DNA of 64,000 nucleotides from Margaritifera margaritifera (Eukaryota > Mollusca > Bivalvia > Unionida > Margaritiferidae). The stretch's first letter is position 1. The number at the start of each line of letters is the position of its first letter. The DNA is taken from NCBI GenBank assembly GCA_029931535.1, contig JAQPZY010000924.1, positions 434,001-498,000 on the forward strand. The letters are read 5' to 3'. The notes under the pieces were generated by a model. That model ran no database searches. It was given only the letters and a program-made list of their open reading frames with translations, and was not told where the DNA came from. Positions 1 through 11,068 of this stretch are shown piece by piece. A program made the position numbers and the translations under genes.

Positions 1-372
1 TTGTAGACTGATGCCTCTTCACTCCCACACATTTGCATGCAGTCTGCCAAAGGCCACACTTGCTTTAGCAATTCTGGCATTGGTTTAATCATCGATGTGG
101 ACTGCACGTGACAGTGTGCTGCCAAGATAGGTGAATTTGTCCACTGCCATGAGGGTTTGGTCATTTACTGTGATGGTAGGCTTGACATACGGCTTTCCTG
201 GTGCAGGTTGGTGCATCACCTGTGTCTTCTTGATACTGATTGTGAGACCAAAGTTGTCACAAGCTGAAGAGAATTGGTCCATACTATATTGCATGTCAGA
301 CTCAGATTTGGCATTCAGAGAACAGTCTTCAGCAAATAGGATATTTACAAAGAAAATAAATAGATATATGAC
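1..372 (-). pseudogene. LINE reverse-transcriptase remnant, 3' part, runs off the left edge
   Basis: Read on the minus strand this is the region after the RT active site of a non-LTR retrotransposon. The catalytic box reads FAED instead of FADD at 325-336, so the first catalytic aspartate is replaced by glutamate. It is followed by a CSLNA segment, an SIKKTQVM segment and a YLGSTLSR segment in the usual order for this family. The frame is then broken by stops after IDD and again near 20, but the typical continuation (NARIAKASVAFGRLHANVWE) is still readable to the window edge. The rest of the RT lies outside the window. The copy is dead: two stops and an altered active site. Clade assignment (Jockey/CR1-like) is from memory of the motif style and is tentative. 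Confidence 0.85.
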
Positions 373-948
373 CTTTGTGTGTTATTTGTACTAATATTTT
401 GTATTGCTATTGAAATGAGTTGTTAGTGACCATATATACCAGAGAATTAAAAAGTGTTATATATATATATATCTTTGCCAAAAGTATTGGGTACTCGGTT
501 TACAGCCGTATCTTGATGAATTCTATAATAAACATAATTGACACATAAGTAGCAAATTTTTCTCACGGGCAAATAAGACATGGTTGAATGGAAAGAAACA
601 CTGTGTATTATCAAGAGAGAGAGAGAGAGATCAAGAGAGAGAAAAGTATCAATTTAATTATCACTACATGTATATGCATGAAGGTTTTATTTATTTTTTT
701 TAGAATTATTTTAACTTACATTGCCATTAATGATCTATTATACAAGAAAAGAGACAAATAGGAGATTTGTGAAATATATGAATGCATAAACAAATGAGAA
801 GAAATTAGAGAAAGTGAAATATAGTTGTTAGGTGTAAATTACAAGAATGACATGTTCCTTTTGAATGAGGATTTAGTGTTTTCATTCGATGGATCAATAA
901 AGCAATTATATAATCTTTTTACCCTCAGCTGTACACAATAAACATTGA
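373..948. other. AT-rich non-coding stretch with short microsatellites
   Basis: No gene is visible. A short (TA)n run lies near 461-472 and an interrupted (GA)n run near 616-642. The rest is AT-rich sequence without a recognisable family. Confidence 0.6.
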
Positions 949-1404
949 ACATAGCTGACAAGCCACTAATCTCTTCTAATTAGAGGACTTGAGACAATAA
1001 AGCAAATCTTTATTTTATTTAATATTTTATTTATTCTGCCACATCTGGTGTTTATTTTATTCTTGTATCTCTTTTGTACACATTGCAGTAAAAATTAGTG
1101 AAAACACCTCATAAGAGTGGATATGATCTCAATAAAATAGTTAAAAGACGTCATAAGAGTGGATATGACCTCAATAACATAGCTGACAAGCCACTAATCT
1201 CTTCTAATTAGAGGACTTGAGACAATAAAGCAAATCTTTATTTTATTTAATATTTTATTTATTCTGCCACATCTGGTGTTTATTTTATTCTTGTATCTCT
1301 TTTGTACACATTGCAGTAAAAATTAGTGAAAACACCTCATAAGAGTGGATATGATCTCAATAAAATAGTTAAAAGACGTCATAAGAGTGGATATGACCTC
1401 AACA
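949..1404. repeat. 228-bp direct tandem duplication, essentially identical copies
   Basis: The block starting at 949 (acatagctgacaagccac) restarts at 1177 and runs again to about 1402, a period of 228 bp. I see no clear difference between the copies, so the duplication is recent or homogenised, or is an assembly artefact. Each copy also ends with two shorter internal repeats of a cataagagtggatatga phrase. Confidence 0.9.
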
Positions 1405-2421
1405 GAATTGGTTTATTGATAGTATTAAACTGCTAGGAATAAACTACAGATGTAATTCAGACAAGCTGTTGTCTACTACTACTACTCTCTGTTTAAGGAA
1501 TATATTATTTGCCAGAAAATCGCTTAGAATGACCATCGGTTGGCTGCATGAATGTGTTTCATGTGAACTTAATGAACAAGCTATAGATCAGTGTCTTTGA
1601 AACTGTGTTTAGAAATTTTTTTAAAAAATAACCAGTAGTAAATGGTAAGGACAAAATGAGTGGTCAGAGTTCATTTACTAAACCAAATGACCATTTGGAT
1701 GTGTTTAATAAGATACTATTATTGGTGTTTTATAACAAACTTTACTTCCTAAAATTTGATCAAACTTGACCTTTAAACAACAAATTCACAATTAAATTTT
1801 AAATTTTCTTGAATTTTTTTACAGCCTGCCATTTTGATCTTCTTTACTTTTCAAAATCAGTGATGTCAGAAGGAAGCCTGTAACTATCCAATACACTGAA
1901 ACTTTGCAGCAATATTTCAGACACATTTGTTTCCTTTTAGATAAAAGCCTGTTATATTCCAATTAAAATTTCTCTCCAGATAGGACTCGGCTCACAATTA
2001 TTATGAAATTAGTCCCTATCTATTTTTTAGAGTATTTTTAGCATATGATTTATTTGGATTTGGATGCACCGGAAAGTTCAGTACTGGGAAACCTGTAGAG
2101 AACATATGTCAAAAGGAAAGGTTGCTCTAATTTGTTACAAAATCTCTAAACTTATGGATATTTGGTACACTTTTTTACCATCAACCTTTCATGGAAATAT
2201 CTCTTTTTTTTAAAATGCTTCATAAACAAATTTAGGTAATGTACATATTGTTTTCTTATAACTAGAAGTTACCAATTTAATGTACTTATACATGGATGGT
2301 GCTCCAGGAGTACTTTTGAATTTAGTTTACACATAAGTTAGTACATTAGAACATGTCTTGAAAGACTACTCCTTCTGCCGAAAAATAATGGTCTCTTTTG
2401 ACAGGTGATAACAACATATAA
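1405..2421. other. Non-coding stretch, nothing recognised
   Basis: No reading frame, RNA gene or repeat family is recognised. Near 2384 and 2446 the phrase atggtctct..gacaggt occurs twice, spanning the end of the next LINE fragment. Confidence 0.5.
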
Positions 2422-2700
2422 TCAATAAATCTGTGCATTGAGATCATGGTCTCTCAAGACAGGTTTAACTGTATATACTGGACACACTAAAAGAAAATGA
2501 TATTCATCTTCAGGATCTTGGTTGTCACATAGCATACAATATCTTTCACTTTCTATTGATCTATTATTTCCATATCTCCCAGTTTCAGTTAAAATATTGG
2601 AATAAACTTTTAGCAATTTACGAAATCCAGAAACAACAGTATAGCTGATTTGATGGCTTGGCAAATAGCATGGGATTAAATGTCCATAAATCACAATGTT
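2422..2700 (-). pseudogene. LINE ORF2 C-terminal fragment with zinc-knuckle-like motif
   Basis: The minus strand encodes a short segment with the layout of the extreme C-terminus of many non-LTR retrotransposon ORF2 proteins: an NILTETGRYGN stretch, then RYCMLC, then EDEYHFLLVCPVY. The cysteines and histidine form a C-x2-C...H-x4-C pattern, as in the CCHC-like tail of these elements. The last ~15 residues before the stop do not match the family and appear to be flanking sequence. No RT domain is seen upstream, so this is a 5'-truncated or eroded copy. Confidence 0.7.
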
Positions 2701-2763
2701 ATAATCAGTTTAGCACACTATAGTCATTACTACCCAGAAGGTCTCTTGTCCTATGCATGCACC

Positions 2764-3550
2764 TTGAAAATTTGAAAAGCTTCCAATAAGGGAGAGATAA
2801 GATACTGGTACCTTTTTGGAAAGGGCTATAGGATCAAACACTGAAAATTTGAAAAGTTTCCAATAAGGCAGAGATAACATACCTTTTCGGAAAGGGCTAT
2901 AGGATTAAAGGGAGAGATAACATGCCTTTTCAGAAAGGGCTGTAGGATCAAACACTGTAAAAATCTGAAAAGCTTTCAATAAGGGAGAGATATATCTTTT
3001 TGGGCTGTGAAAATTTTAAAAGCTTCCAATAAGGGAGAGATAACATACCTTTTTGGAAAGGGCTACAGGATCCAATAAAGGACAGAAAACATACCTTTTC
3101 AGAAAGGGATATAGAATCCAATAAGAAAGAGATAACATACCTTTTCAGAAAGAGCTATAGGATCAAAGAGAGAGATAACATACCTTTTCAGAAAGGGACA
3201 TTGGATCAAAGGGAGAGATAACATACCTTTTCAGGAATGGACATTGGTTCAAAGAGAGAGATAACATACCTTTTCAGAAAGGGAGATTGGATCAAAGGGA
3301 GAGATAACATACCTTTTCAGAAAGGGACATTGGATCAAAGGGAGAGATGACATACCTTTTCAGAAAGGGAGATTGGATCAAAGGGAGAGATGACATACCT
3401 TTTCAGAAAGGGAGATTGGATCAAAGGGAGAGATAACATACCTTTTCAGAAAGGGAAATTGGATCAAAGGGAGAGATAACATACCTTTTCAGAAAGGGAG
3501 ATTGGATCAAAGGGAGAGATAACATACCTTTTCAAAAAGGACTGTAGGAT
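2764..3550. repeat. 43-bp minisatellite array
   Basis: The clean part (about 3150-3540) repeats a unit containing gagagataacataccttttc followed by agaaaggga(g/c)attggatcaa, with a 43-bp period (for example ataccttt at 3181 and 3224). The left part (2764-3150) has longer and more divergent units that also carry a tgaaaa(t)ttgaaaagcttcc phrase, so the array seems to have grown from a longer ancestral unit by keeping its second half. Copies on the right differ mainly by G/C at one position. Confidence 0.9.
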
Positions 3551-4899
3551 AAAACACTGCAATTTTCAGTCATTTTTCTGGAATATGAACACAGAGGTTT
3601 TTAAAAAACAAACACAAACTTCAAGGTTTCATTTATTTCCTGTTGTATATTTGTATATATGAATATTGCAAATAGTCTATGATTGTTATTTATACATAAT
3701 CACCACCTTGAAAATGTTTTTAAAAAACATGATTCCTGGATTTTATTTCAATTTTTTTTCACATTTTCTATTTGTAGCTATGTATAGTGATGTCAATATG
3801 GGACTTGATTATTTCTTGTACCTAATAGATTATCTCTTGTACCAATGTTTACCAAGATTTGCCTGCTGTTTTACTTAAACATTAGATTCTTTGAAGCAAC
3901 ATTTTTGTCCATGTAATATGTGAAATTCTTGTATTTAAATATATTCAGTCCTGCAGTATTGGTGACCTATATATAACAGCAACCTGTACATTAAAGTCAT
4001 ATTCACCAAGTCCCACTTGTAAAACAGATTTATGACAAACCTCATGGGACTTCCCCCCCCCCCCCCAAGTTATTTTGTTGTATTCATAATTCATTATATC
4101 CCTATTAAGAATATATATGTTATGTTCCCTTGGCTACTCTATGGCACTTCATCCTAACCGTAAATTCATTCTGCCAGCATATGTACTGTGTTTTAACATG
4201 TACATAAATAAAAACATATTACCTATATATAAAGGCCACCTGTTCATTGAGGACAGTTTCTATAAGTTCATTTGGCGATCAGGTTTGATAGTATACTGAT
4301 AGCCCACAGCACAAATTAAAATGCCTCTAACTAAATAGAACAAGCTTGATTATGTTAGAATGCACAGCAGTGTTTCAACTAGGAATTTCTTACAGAAGGG
4401 AGGGGAAAGAGAGGCACTTTTGCTAAAGGAAGGGGCACATTTTGTAATAAATGTAATTGTTTGCGATAAAAAAACTTGATGCCAGTAATGAAATTTAGCA
4501 TTTAATCTTTTCAAAAGTTGAAACAGATAAAAGCACATTCCTAAGTTTATCCTACCGGTACATTAAATAAACAGAGAGATAAGTAGATTAAATAGAAAAC
4601 AACACAAATTTAAGGTGTTGTAGTAATCTGGAGAGCTAGAGAGGAGGGGTTTTGAAGGGCAGAAAGAGGGAGGAGGGGGGGGGGGAGATTAGTAGGGGAG
4701 AGTTGGGATTGCAGTGAAGGAAGATGGGGTGGGGACTGCCCCTATTTCTAGCTAGATAACTTCACATGATTACATTGTGTGTGACAATAGTTGATCATCA
4801 GTAATATTAAGGCAGTTAAGAAAAATCTTCAAAATTTATTAATGACAAACGGAAATTCTTTCTTAATGGACTAGTTATGCAGTGGACCCCTATTAAGAA
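3551..4899. other. Non-coding stretch with homopolymer tracts
   Basis: No gene is supported; the short open frames here lack any family signature. Notable features are a poly-C tract near 4052-4066, a purine-rich segment around 4630-4735, and a poly-G run near 4675-4686. Confidence 0.55.
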
Positions 4900-5310
4900 T
4901 TTAGGTATATCTGTTTTTGTCATAACTTAGAGATCTCTATTTAAAATTAAGATCTCTTAGTTTAAAATAAAAATCACTGCTTTTGGAACTGATATATCTC
5001 TGTTTAAATCTCTGTGAAATCTATTTAAAATAGAGATATCTCTATTAAAATGAAAATATCTTTATTTTAATAGAGATATCTATTAAAATAGATATCTTTA
5101 TTTTTAGAGATATCTATGAATCTGTTCATTTGAAATAGAGATATCTCGTTTTCATCTTGAGTGAAATATCTCAGTTTTTAATAGAGATACTTTATTTTCT
5201 TACAAATAACTATTAAAAACAGAGATATCACTGTTGAGGAAAAAACAGAGGTATCTCTTTTTGATATCACCATATAAAATAGAGATTTCTCTATTTAAAT
5301 AGAGATGTCT
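4900..5310. repeat. Degenerate AT-rich repeat built on the palindrome AGAGATATCTCT
   Basis: About 400 bp in which a taaaatagagatatctctatt phrase recurs in many degenerate forms at irregular spacing. The core agagatatctct is its own reverse complement, so almost any two copies can pair. The sequence is almost free of G+C outside the core. It is not coding. Confidence 0.8.
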
Positions 5311-5468
5311 GTATTACAAGGGTATTAACCAAATGGCTTGCCATGTATCTTTGGTGATTTGGTTCTGCCTATTTATGAGAGTATGTATTTGTTTAATAGT
5401 TGGTTTCATTAGATCTTAATTATGGCAGTGAAATATTGGATGATGATATTGATTGAATCCATATACAA

Positions 5469-6135
5469 TAGTTTAAGCATGCTTTAGGTGTGAAATATTC
5501 TTCAGTTTATGATCTTGTATTAGGTGAATTGAAATGTGTCCCAATGCATATAACTCATAACAAGAGAATTTTGAAATATCAGGAAAAAAAACTAATTGCA
5601 AATAGAAATGCTTTTGTTTTCAGATTGTATGAAATGTGGCATAAACATGCAGATAACAGTTTGTCCTATAATGGCTTCATCTGAGCATTTGCTGTAAAAC
5701 AAACTGTATTATGTAGTTTAGACCTTTGCTGTATTTCATCTGGTCAAGATTTTCAGTGTTCTACCTTCAAACTTCTCAAGCAATGATTGACATGTGTGTA
5801 TTATCTGAGTTGGTGTGCTCGTATTTAAAATACAAGTAATTTGCAACATGATGCAATATTCAAGACATTACCATATCCTAAGTCATATTTACAAATAGTT
5901 GAAAGCTATAATTATTGAACACTAACTAAACTTTATAATGGCTTACATTATTATGAAACAGGACATTTCGACAAAATTGAGATACAAGATAGAATTTGTA
6001 AATTGTGCATAATAATTCTGTGGATGGTGAATTTCATATTGCTATGGTGTGTTTCTTTTATGATGATCTTAGGACAAAATTTATGCAGAGATATTATTGA
6101 TATGCAGTAAAAAGAGATTCTTTTAAAAGACCTAT
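5469..6135 (+). pseudogene. Degraded LINE ORF2, C-terminal third
   Basis: On the plus strand 5469-5684 reads FKHALGVKYSSVYDLVLGEL and onwards, matching the conserved LGV-KS...LGELG segment after the RT domain of many LINE ORF2 proteins. After ~300 bp of decay the C-terminal knuckle is recognisable at 5965-6115: RICKLC in one frame, then, after a one-base shift, SVDGEFHIAMVCFFYDDLR, giving C-x2-C...H-x4-C. The order and spacing fit a single element with frameshifts. Frame continuity is lost between 5690 and 5960. Confidence 0.7.
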
Positions 6136-6538
6136 GAGTGATGAATTTAAGTTCACAAATAATTGGATTTAATGCAGTAGAATGAGATAAATATTGTTTG
6201 TCCTGGAGAACACTTATTAGCTTACAAGTAAAAAACTTTGTATTGTTGAATGAATAGTATAATGGAGGTAATGAAGTGTGCAATGAACAATATAAGCTTC
6301 TGCAATTGTGGCCCTGTTACATTTAAAGTTCTGGTTGATTCAAACCCAGTTTCCATCGAATAAACAGCATGGGAAAGGCATGTACTGATTTCTCAGAAAA
6401 GTTACAAAAGTTTAATTGTATACAAACTCCTACCAATTTATGAATATCTTTTAGACATGGATTATCTATCTGTGTGCTGAAATAACATTTGATTTAATTC
6501 ATGGGTGTGGATATGATCAGGGAACTGTACAACACATT

Positions 6539-6698
6539 GGGGATTGACCTGTCATCATCTATTTATGTGGCACAAGATTTACAGCTTGAGACAACAACAG
6601 ATTTCTCAACAACCTCATGGGGATGGACCTGCCATTAACTATTTATGTGCCACAAGATTTCCAGCTTGAGACAATGATAAATTTCTCAACAACCTCAT
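6539..6698. repeat. 80-bp direct duplication
   Basis: A block beginning gggattgacctgtcatcat and ending ctcaacaacctcat is followed at once by a second copy offset by 80 bp. The copies differ at roughly ten positions. Confidence 0.85.
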
Positions 6699-7324
6699 GC
6701 AGTGATGTAGCCAAGTTGAAACAACATTGTCAGATGGTTGCTAGAGTGTGGTAATCACAGTGATGAACAAAGGGTAACATGATCTTAGTGAATACTAGGC
6801 AGACATACAGGCTACATGTAGGTATTTCCTACAATATTGCTTTTGACAATTACTTATGATGTTTGTATTATGAGGTGGGTGTGAGATTCATATACATCAT
6901 AGTTGTGTTTTAGATTATCAGAGATGACTAATAATTAGGGATGAGTAACTATTATAGACAATGAAAATTGTAAAATATGATTCTGAAATCAACCATTTTT
7001 GATACAGAAATAGAGTGTTGGGCTATTATTCGAACATAGGTTATTTTGGAAGAAATATGGTGTCTGAATATTATATGCACACCTCCAAGCAAATCCCAAT
7101 AGTTTAACTCTTGAGACATATTCCAGATGCTTTGCACTTTTGTTTTCTCCATTTGAAAGATATATTGTATGTACTATATGTAATATGTACATTCACTAAC
7201 CATACATTGGAGGGACAGTATCAGGGTTAGCAGTTCAATTAGATCAAAGTAAATTTAACATGATTTTGAGGAGAAATTTACCATTTTACAATAACTCTAT
7301 CAGTTGTCAATGGTCTGTTGTCAG

Positions 7325-7405
7325 CGGTCTGCCAATATGATACAATACTAACGGTCTGCCAATATGATACAAGACTAACAGTCTGCCAATATGATACAGA
7401 CTGCT
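7325..7405. repeat. Three copies of a 28-bp unit
   Basis: The phrase gtctgccaatatgatacaa followed by an actaac linker occurs three times in a row with a 27-28-bp period. The third copy is truncated. Confidence 0.85.
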
Positions 7406-7676
7406 AATTCATTGCTTCATTTGTAAATGTAACATAGGATCAAATCTGGTATCATTGATTGTCAATTCTGTGAACATAGGTCCTCATCCACCCAACCATA
7501 GCCACCCATACTGTAATGCAACATAAAGAGTTGAAGGTTTCTACACACCTGATTCAAAAGATACATTTTCTAGCTGTATTCACTTTGGCAATGACTTTAC
7601 AGTTTATAAATATCTTTGATTGTAATTACTCAGTAATACAGCCATTTATGGACATCATCCCCCTTTTTTTATCTCT

Positions 7677-8925
7677 ACAGGTCATAGATCAGAGAAGCTT
7701 ATGGGATGGCCTGTTGTCAGTTGTCCATTGTCTGTCCATCCATTTGCACACAAAAATTTGTTATCACTACTTCTCCTAAACTACTTGGAGAATTGCCATG
7801 AAACTTTGCACACACATTCATCCCAAGGTCTACTTGGTCCTAGAAGAAAATGGTTTTGCTCAGACATCAAATATGGCCAATACAGCAGTCATCTTGATAA
7901 TCTTGGTAACACTATGACCCCTAAATGGATGGTCATATCAACATGGGATTTTCACTAAAAGACTTCGTATGATGTCTAGTTGGTCCTAAGTGAAAATGGT
8001 GTCAATCTGAAGTCCAATATGGCCACCATAGCAGCCATCTTAAAAATCTTGTTATCACTAATCCTCCTGAACAGAAAGTCATAGCAATATGGGATTTTTA
8101 CCAGATGAGTTCTTGTAATGTCTAATTGGTCCTAAATAAATATAGTTGTGCCCAGACATTCAGTGTGGCCACAAAAGTGGCCATCTTTAAAATCATGTTT
8201 TTGCTACTTCACATAAATGAATGGTCATATCAACATGGGGTTTTCACTAAAAGACTTCTTATGATATCTAGATGGTACTACATGAAAATGGTGCCCATCT
8301 GACACCCAATATGGCCACCACAGCAACTTTTTTGAAAATAATTTTATTGCTACTCCTTTTGAATGGACAGTTGTATCAGCATAAAAATTGTGCCGATCTG
8401 ATATCCAATATGACTTCCTCCTAGATGGAAAGTCATATCAACATTGGGTTTTCACCAGAAACTTCTTATGGTGTCTACTTGGTACTCAATGAAAATGGTT
8501 CCAATCTGGCAACCAGTATTGCCACCTTCATGAAAATCTTGTTATTGCTACACCTCATAACTGGAAGTCATATAGATATAAGGTTCTCACCAACAAACTA
8601 ATTATGATGTCTAATTGGTTTTCAATGAAAATAGTGCCGATTTGACCTCAAATATGGCTGTCACAATGAACATATTGAAAATCTTGTCACTAATTCTCCT
8701 GAATAGTGGTCATATCAACATTGGGTTTTCACCAAAAGTCTTCCAATGGTCTCTAGTTTGGCCTACATGAAAATGGTGTTGCTCTTATTTCCAATATGGC
8801 TGCTACAGTGGCTAATTTGAAAATCTTATTGCTCAGGAATATCAGAGATGGTTACAACACTCCACAGTTAAAAAGAAGAAATGGTCTTATTTTGAATTCC
8901 TGAAAATTCTTTTCAACATTAGAGT
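7677..8925 (+). mobile_element. Tandem-core element, pearl/Helentron-like (copy 1)
   Basis: The structure has three parts. The head (about 7677-7850) contains agcttatgggatggcctgtt and aactacttggagaattgcca. The core consists of repeated ~147-bp monomers, each with a ggtcatatcaacatggg phrase, a gatgtctagttggtcct phrase and an atatggccaccacag phrase. The tail (8831-8925) contains atatcagagatggtt and aaaaagaagaaatggtc. The same head and tail recur at 60.7 and 61.9 kb, and the tail alone at 44.7 kb. It is non-coding. Bivalve pearl elements have this head-core-tail plan with cores near 160 bp; placement in that group is inference. Confidence 0.7.
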
Positions 8926-9337
8926 GTCAGTCTTTTCAAGGGACTCTTTTTTTTACTAGATGCGGATCAATTTTCACAGCCAGTCAGAGAAGTTTCAATT
9001 TTAATTTATTTAATTGCTGAAGTGCAGCATGAGTGTCAGTTTACAATAACTATAACAAGGATTGCTTTTGTAATAACCATTGCAATTTTTAAAAAGTTTC
9101 CATGTATAAGCTTCAAAAGTGGTTTGTTCCGTACATTGATAATTTTTACGACTCTATAGTCTTAAAATAATGTAACAGAAAGATAGTGAAACAAACAATG
9201 TATGTAAAATCAACAAACAATTTTTTTCTATGTAATTAAAATGAAAATCAAAAGACACTTACAATAACGTGAATTAAAATCCGAATAATCCAATAATCCT
9301 AAGTGTCCTAATCACAAGTCTGAAATATAGAATGTTC
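8926..9337. other. Non-coding stretch, nothing recognised
   Basis: AT-rich sequence with no repeat family or gene recognised. Confidence 0.5.
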
Positions 9338-9490
9338 CCAGTGAATGAATGTTCTGAGTGAATGAATGAATCTTCCTAATGAACAAATGTTCTGAATGAA
9401 TGAATGTTCCGAATGAATGAATCTTTCTAATGAACAAATGTTCTGAATGAATGAATGTTCCAAGTGAATGAATGTTCCAAATGAATGGGT
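9338..9490. repeat. GAATGAAT-based minisatellite
   Basis: Tandem units combine gaatgaatgttcc(g/a), gaatgaatctt(c/t)ctaat and gaacaaatgttct blocks. The open frame on the minus strand (repeats of IHSLGTF and FIRKIHS) is a by-product of a repeat length divisible by three and is not a gene. Confidence 0.85.
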
Positions 9491-9913
9491 AGTCTTGAAT
9501 GTCCTGATGTACTCCTATAATGTAATCCATGTCATCTCTGAGAATGTCCACAGGTATCCAAAAGTCATATATTTAAATACAAAGGTTAATGAGCACTTTA
9601 GGCAACTCCAATGAATGTTCCAATAAATAATTCCTTTCGAATTATGTATACAGCCTTATGGCATTACAGGACTACAGCACAACTATGATTCCAAATAGTC
9701 TGATAATTCCAAACACTGATCATAAAAAACATGAATGTTTATAAGACGGGATTTAAAATTGGAATCAATATAATGCGCATATCAAGGTCTTGTATACTCT
9801 TTGCAAATGGCCTATTTCACAACAGGAAACGTGTAAATTTACAACTCAGAATGCAATACTAAATGCATCATTTTAATGGAAATATTCTCAACTTGAACTC
9901 AAATGTAGTCAAC
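9491..9913. other. Non-coding stretch, nothing recognised
   Basis: AT-rich sequence without gene or repeat signal. Confidence 0.5.
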
Positions 9914-10060
9914 AGTGCGACTTACTACCGTATTTGACACAATTTTAAAGTACAGTCATAGACCAAAAGTTTAGGCACATTATAAAGTGCGACTTGCTAC
10001 CGTATTTGACACAATTTTAAAGTACATCCATAGACCAAAATTTTAGGCACATTATATATT
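9914..10060. repeat. 72-bp direct duplication
   Basis: The block with gtgcgacttactaccgtatt and catagaccaaaagtttagg is repeated 72 bp downstream with a few substitutions. A minor duplication of ccatatacata follows near 10070. Confidence 0.85.
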
Positions 10061-10233
10061 CCATATACATAGATTCCATATACATAAACATAATGTACAA
10101 GTAAGAGTTAAAGCACAACCCCTTCACTGATCAATTAGCGATGAGTGAGTTATAGACCTACTCATGTTGCAGATGGTGAAGGGTGTAAACCCACTGGATT
10201 GGTTCAGTGCAGTGATATGACTATGGATCATGG

Positions 10234-10237
<4 letters not shown>

Positions 10238-10312
<75 letters not shown>
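10238..10312. repeat. Compound microsatellite (TA)n-(GA)n
   Basis: A (TA)n run to about 10280 passes directly into a (GA)n run to about 10311. Open frames crossing it on both strands are repeat artefacts. Confidence 0.95.
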
Positions 10313-10314
<2 letters not shown>

Positions 10315-10715
10315 TGTAAAATATACTACCTCTAGCATACAAGAGAGAGAGAGAGGAATTTTTTCTCAAAGTCGGCTTCATTCAGTGACCATACACACAC
10401 ATATATTCACATTACCAAAACATTTGGCATTATCCACAAATATCAGCAACTCCACTTTGATAGTTACTGCTCTATTTGCCCAGAAAGTATTTTTTCACAT
10501 GAATCCATTTAGCAAATAATATTTGTACTTTTGGATCTCCCAAATTAGACTTATTACAGTAGCTAAAAATTTAAAATGAAATATCAAATCAAAGTAGAGC
10601 TTTTGTAGACTAGGGTTTTTGTTCTCGAAATTTCGATCTAAATATAATAGTATTTGATAATAGCAAAACTAAATTTAAAAAACCAGACTGACAAGATTGA
10701 TTTAAATCTCAAAAT
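10313..10715. other. Non-coding flank of the LINE
   Basis: No gene recognised. It contains a second short (GA)n run near 10342-10354. Confidence 0.5.
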
Positions 10716-11068
10716 GCGCTTGGAAAGGGGATCCCAACCTGATGATGCAACTGGTTGCAGTGCAGAACTGTATTCATATATTGCCATATCTGGAGACCCC
10801 AGGTGACTATTAGGAAAGACTAACGCAACCGTGAACAGAATGGTGACAGTAAGGAGAGACTGATGACAATCGGGAAAGTCCGGTGAACAGGTGTATGATG
10901 ACTTTGCAAGCCACAGTACAATTCCTGTGAAGGAGAAACCTACCACTTCGCTATGGTTAGATATGTTGTGAGATACCCCCAAGGTCGTGAGAGAGCGGGG
11001 GAGGATGATCGACCAAACGGATACAAACACGCCTGATCAACTGACAACGAACCAGAATACGGACACGT

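Larger units (their letters stand above)
6136..7676. other. Non-coding stretch containing two small tandem repeats
   Basis: Apart from the two repeats listed separately (6539-6698 and 7325-7405) I recognise nothing. No exon-like sequence with supporting splice sites was noticed. Confidence 0.45.

Noticed and set aside
9312..9551. Repetitive minus-strand protein
   Set aside because: Explained by the GAATGAAT minisatellite.
10124..10519. Open frames crossing the (TA)n-(GA)n tract on both strands
   Set aside because: They are produced by the microsatellite (YIYIYI and RERERE runs), with no flanking similarity.
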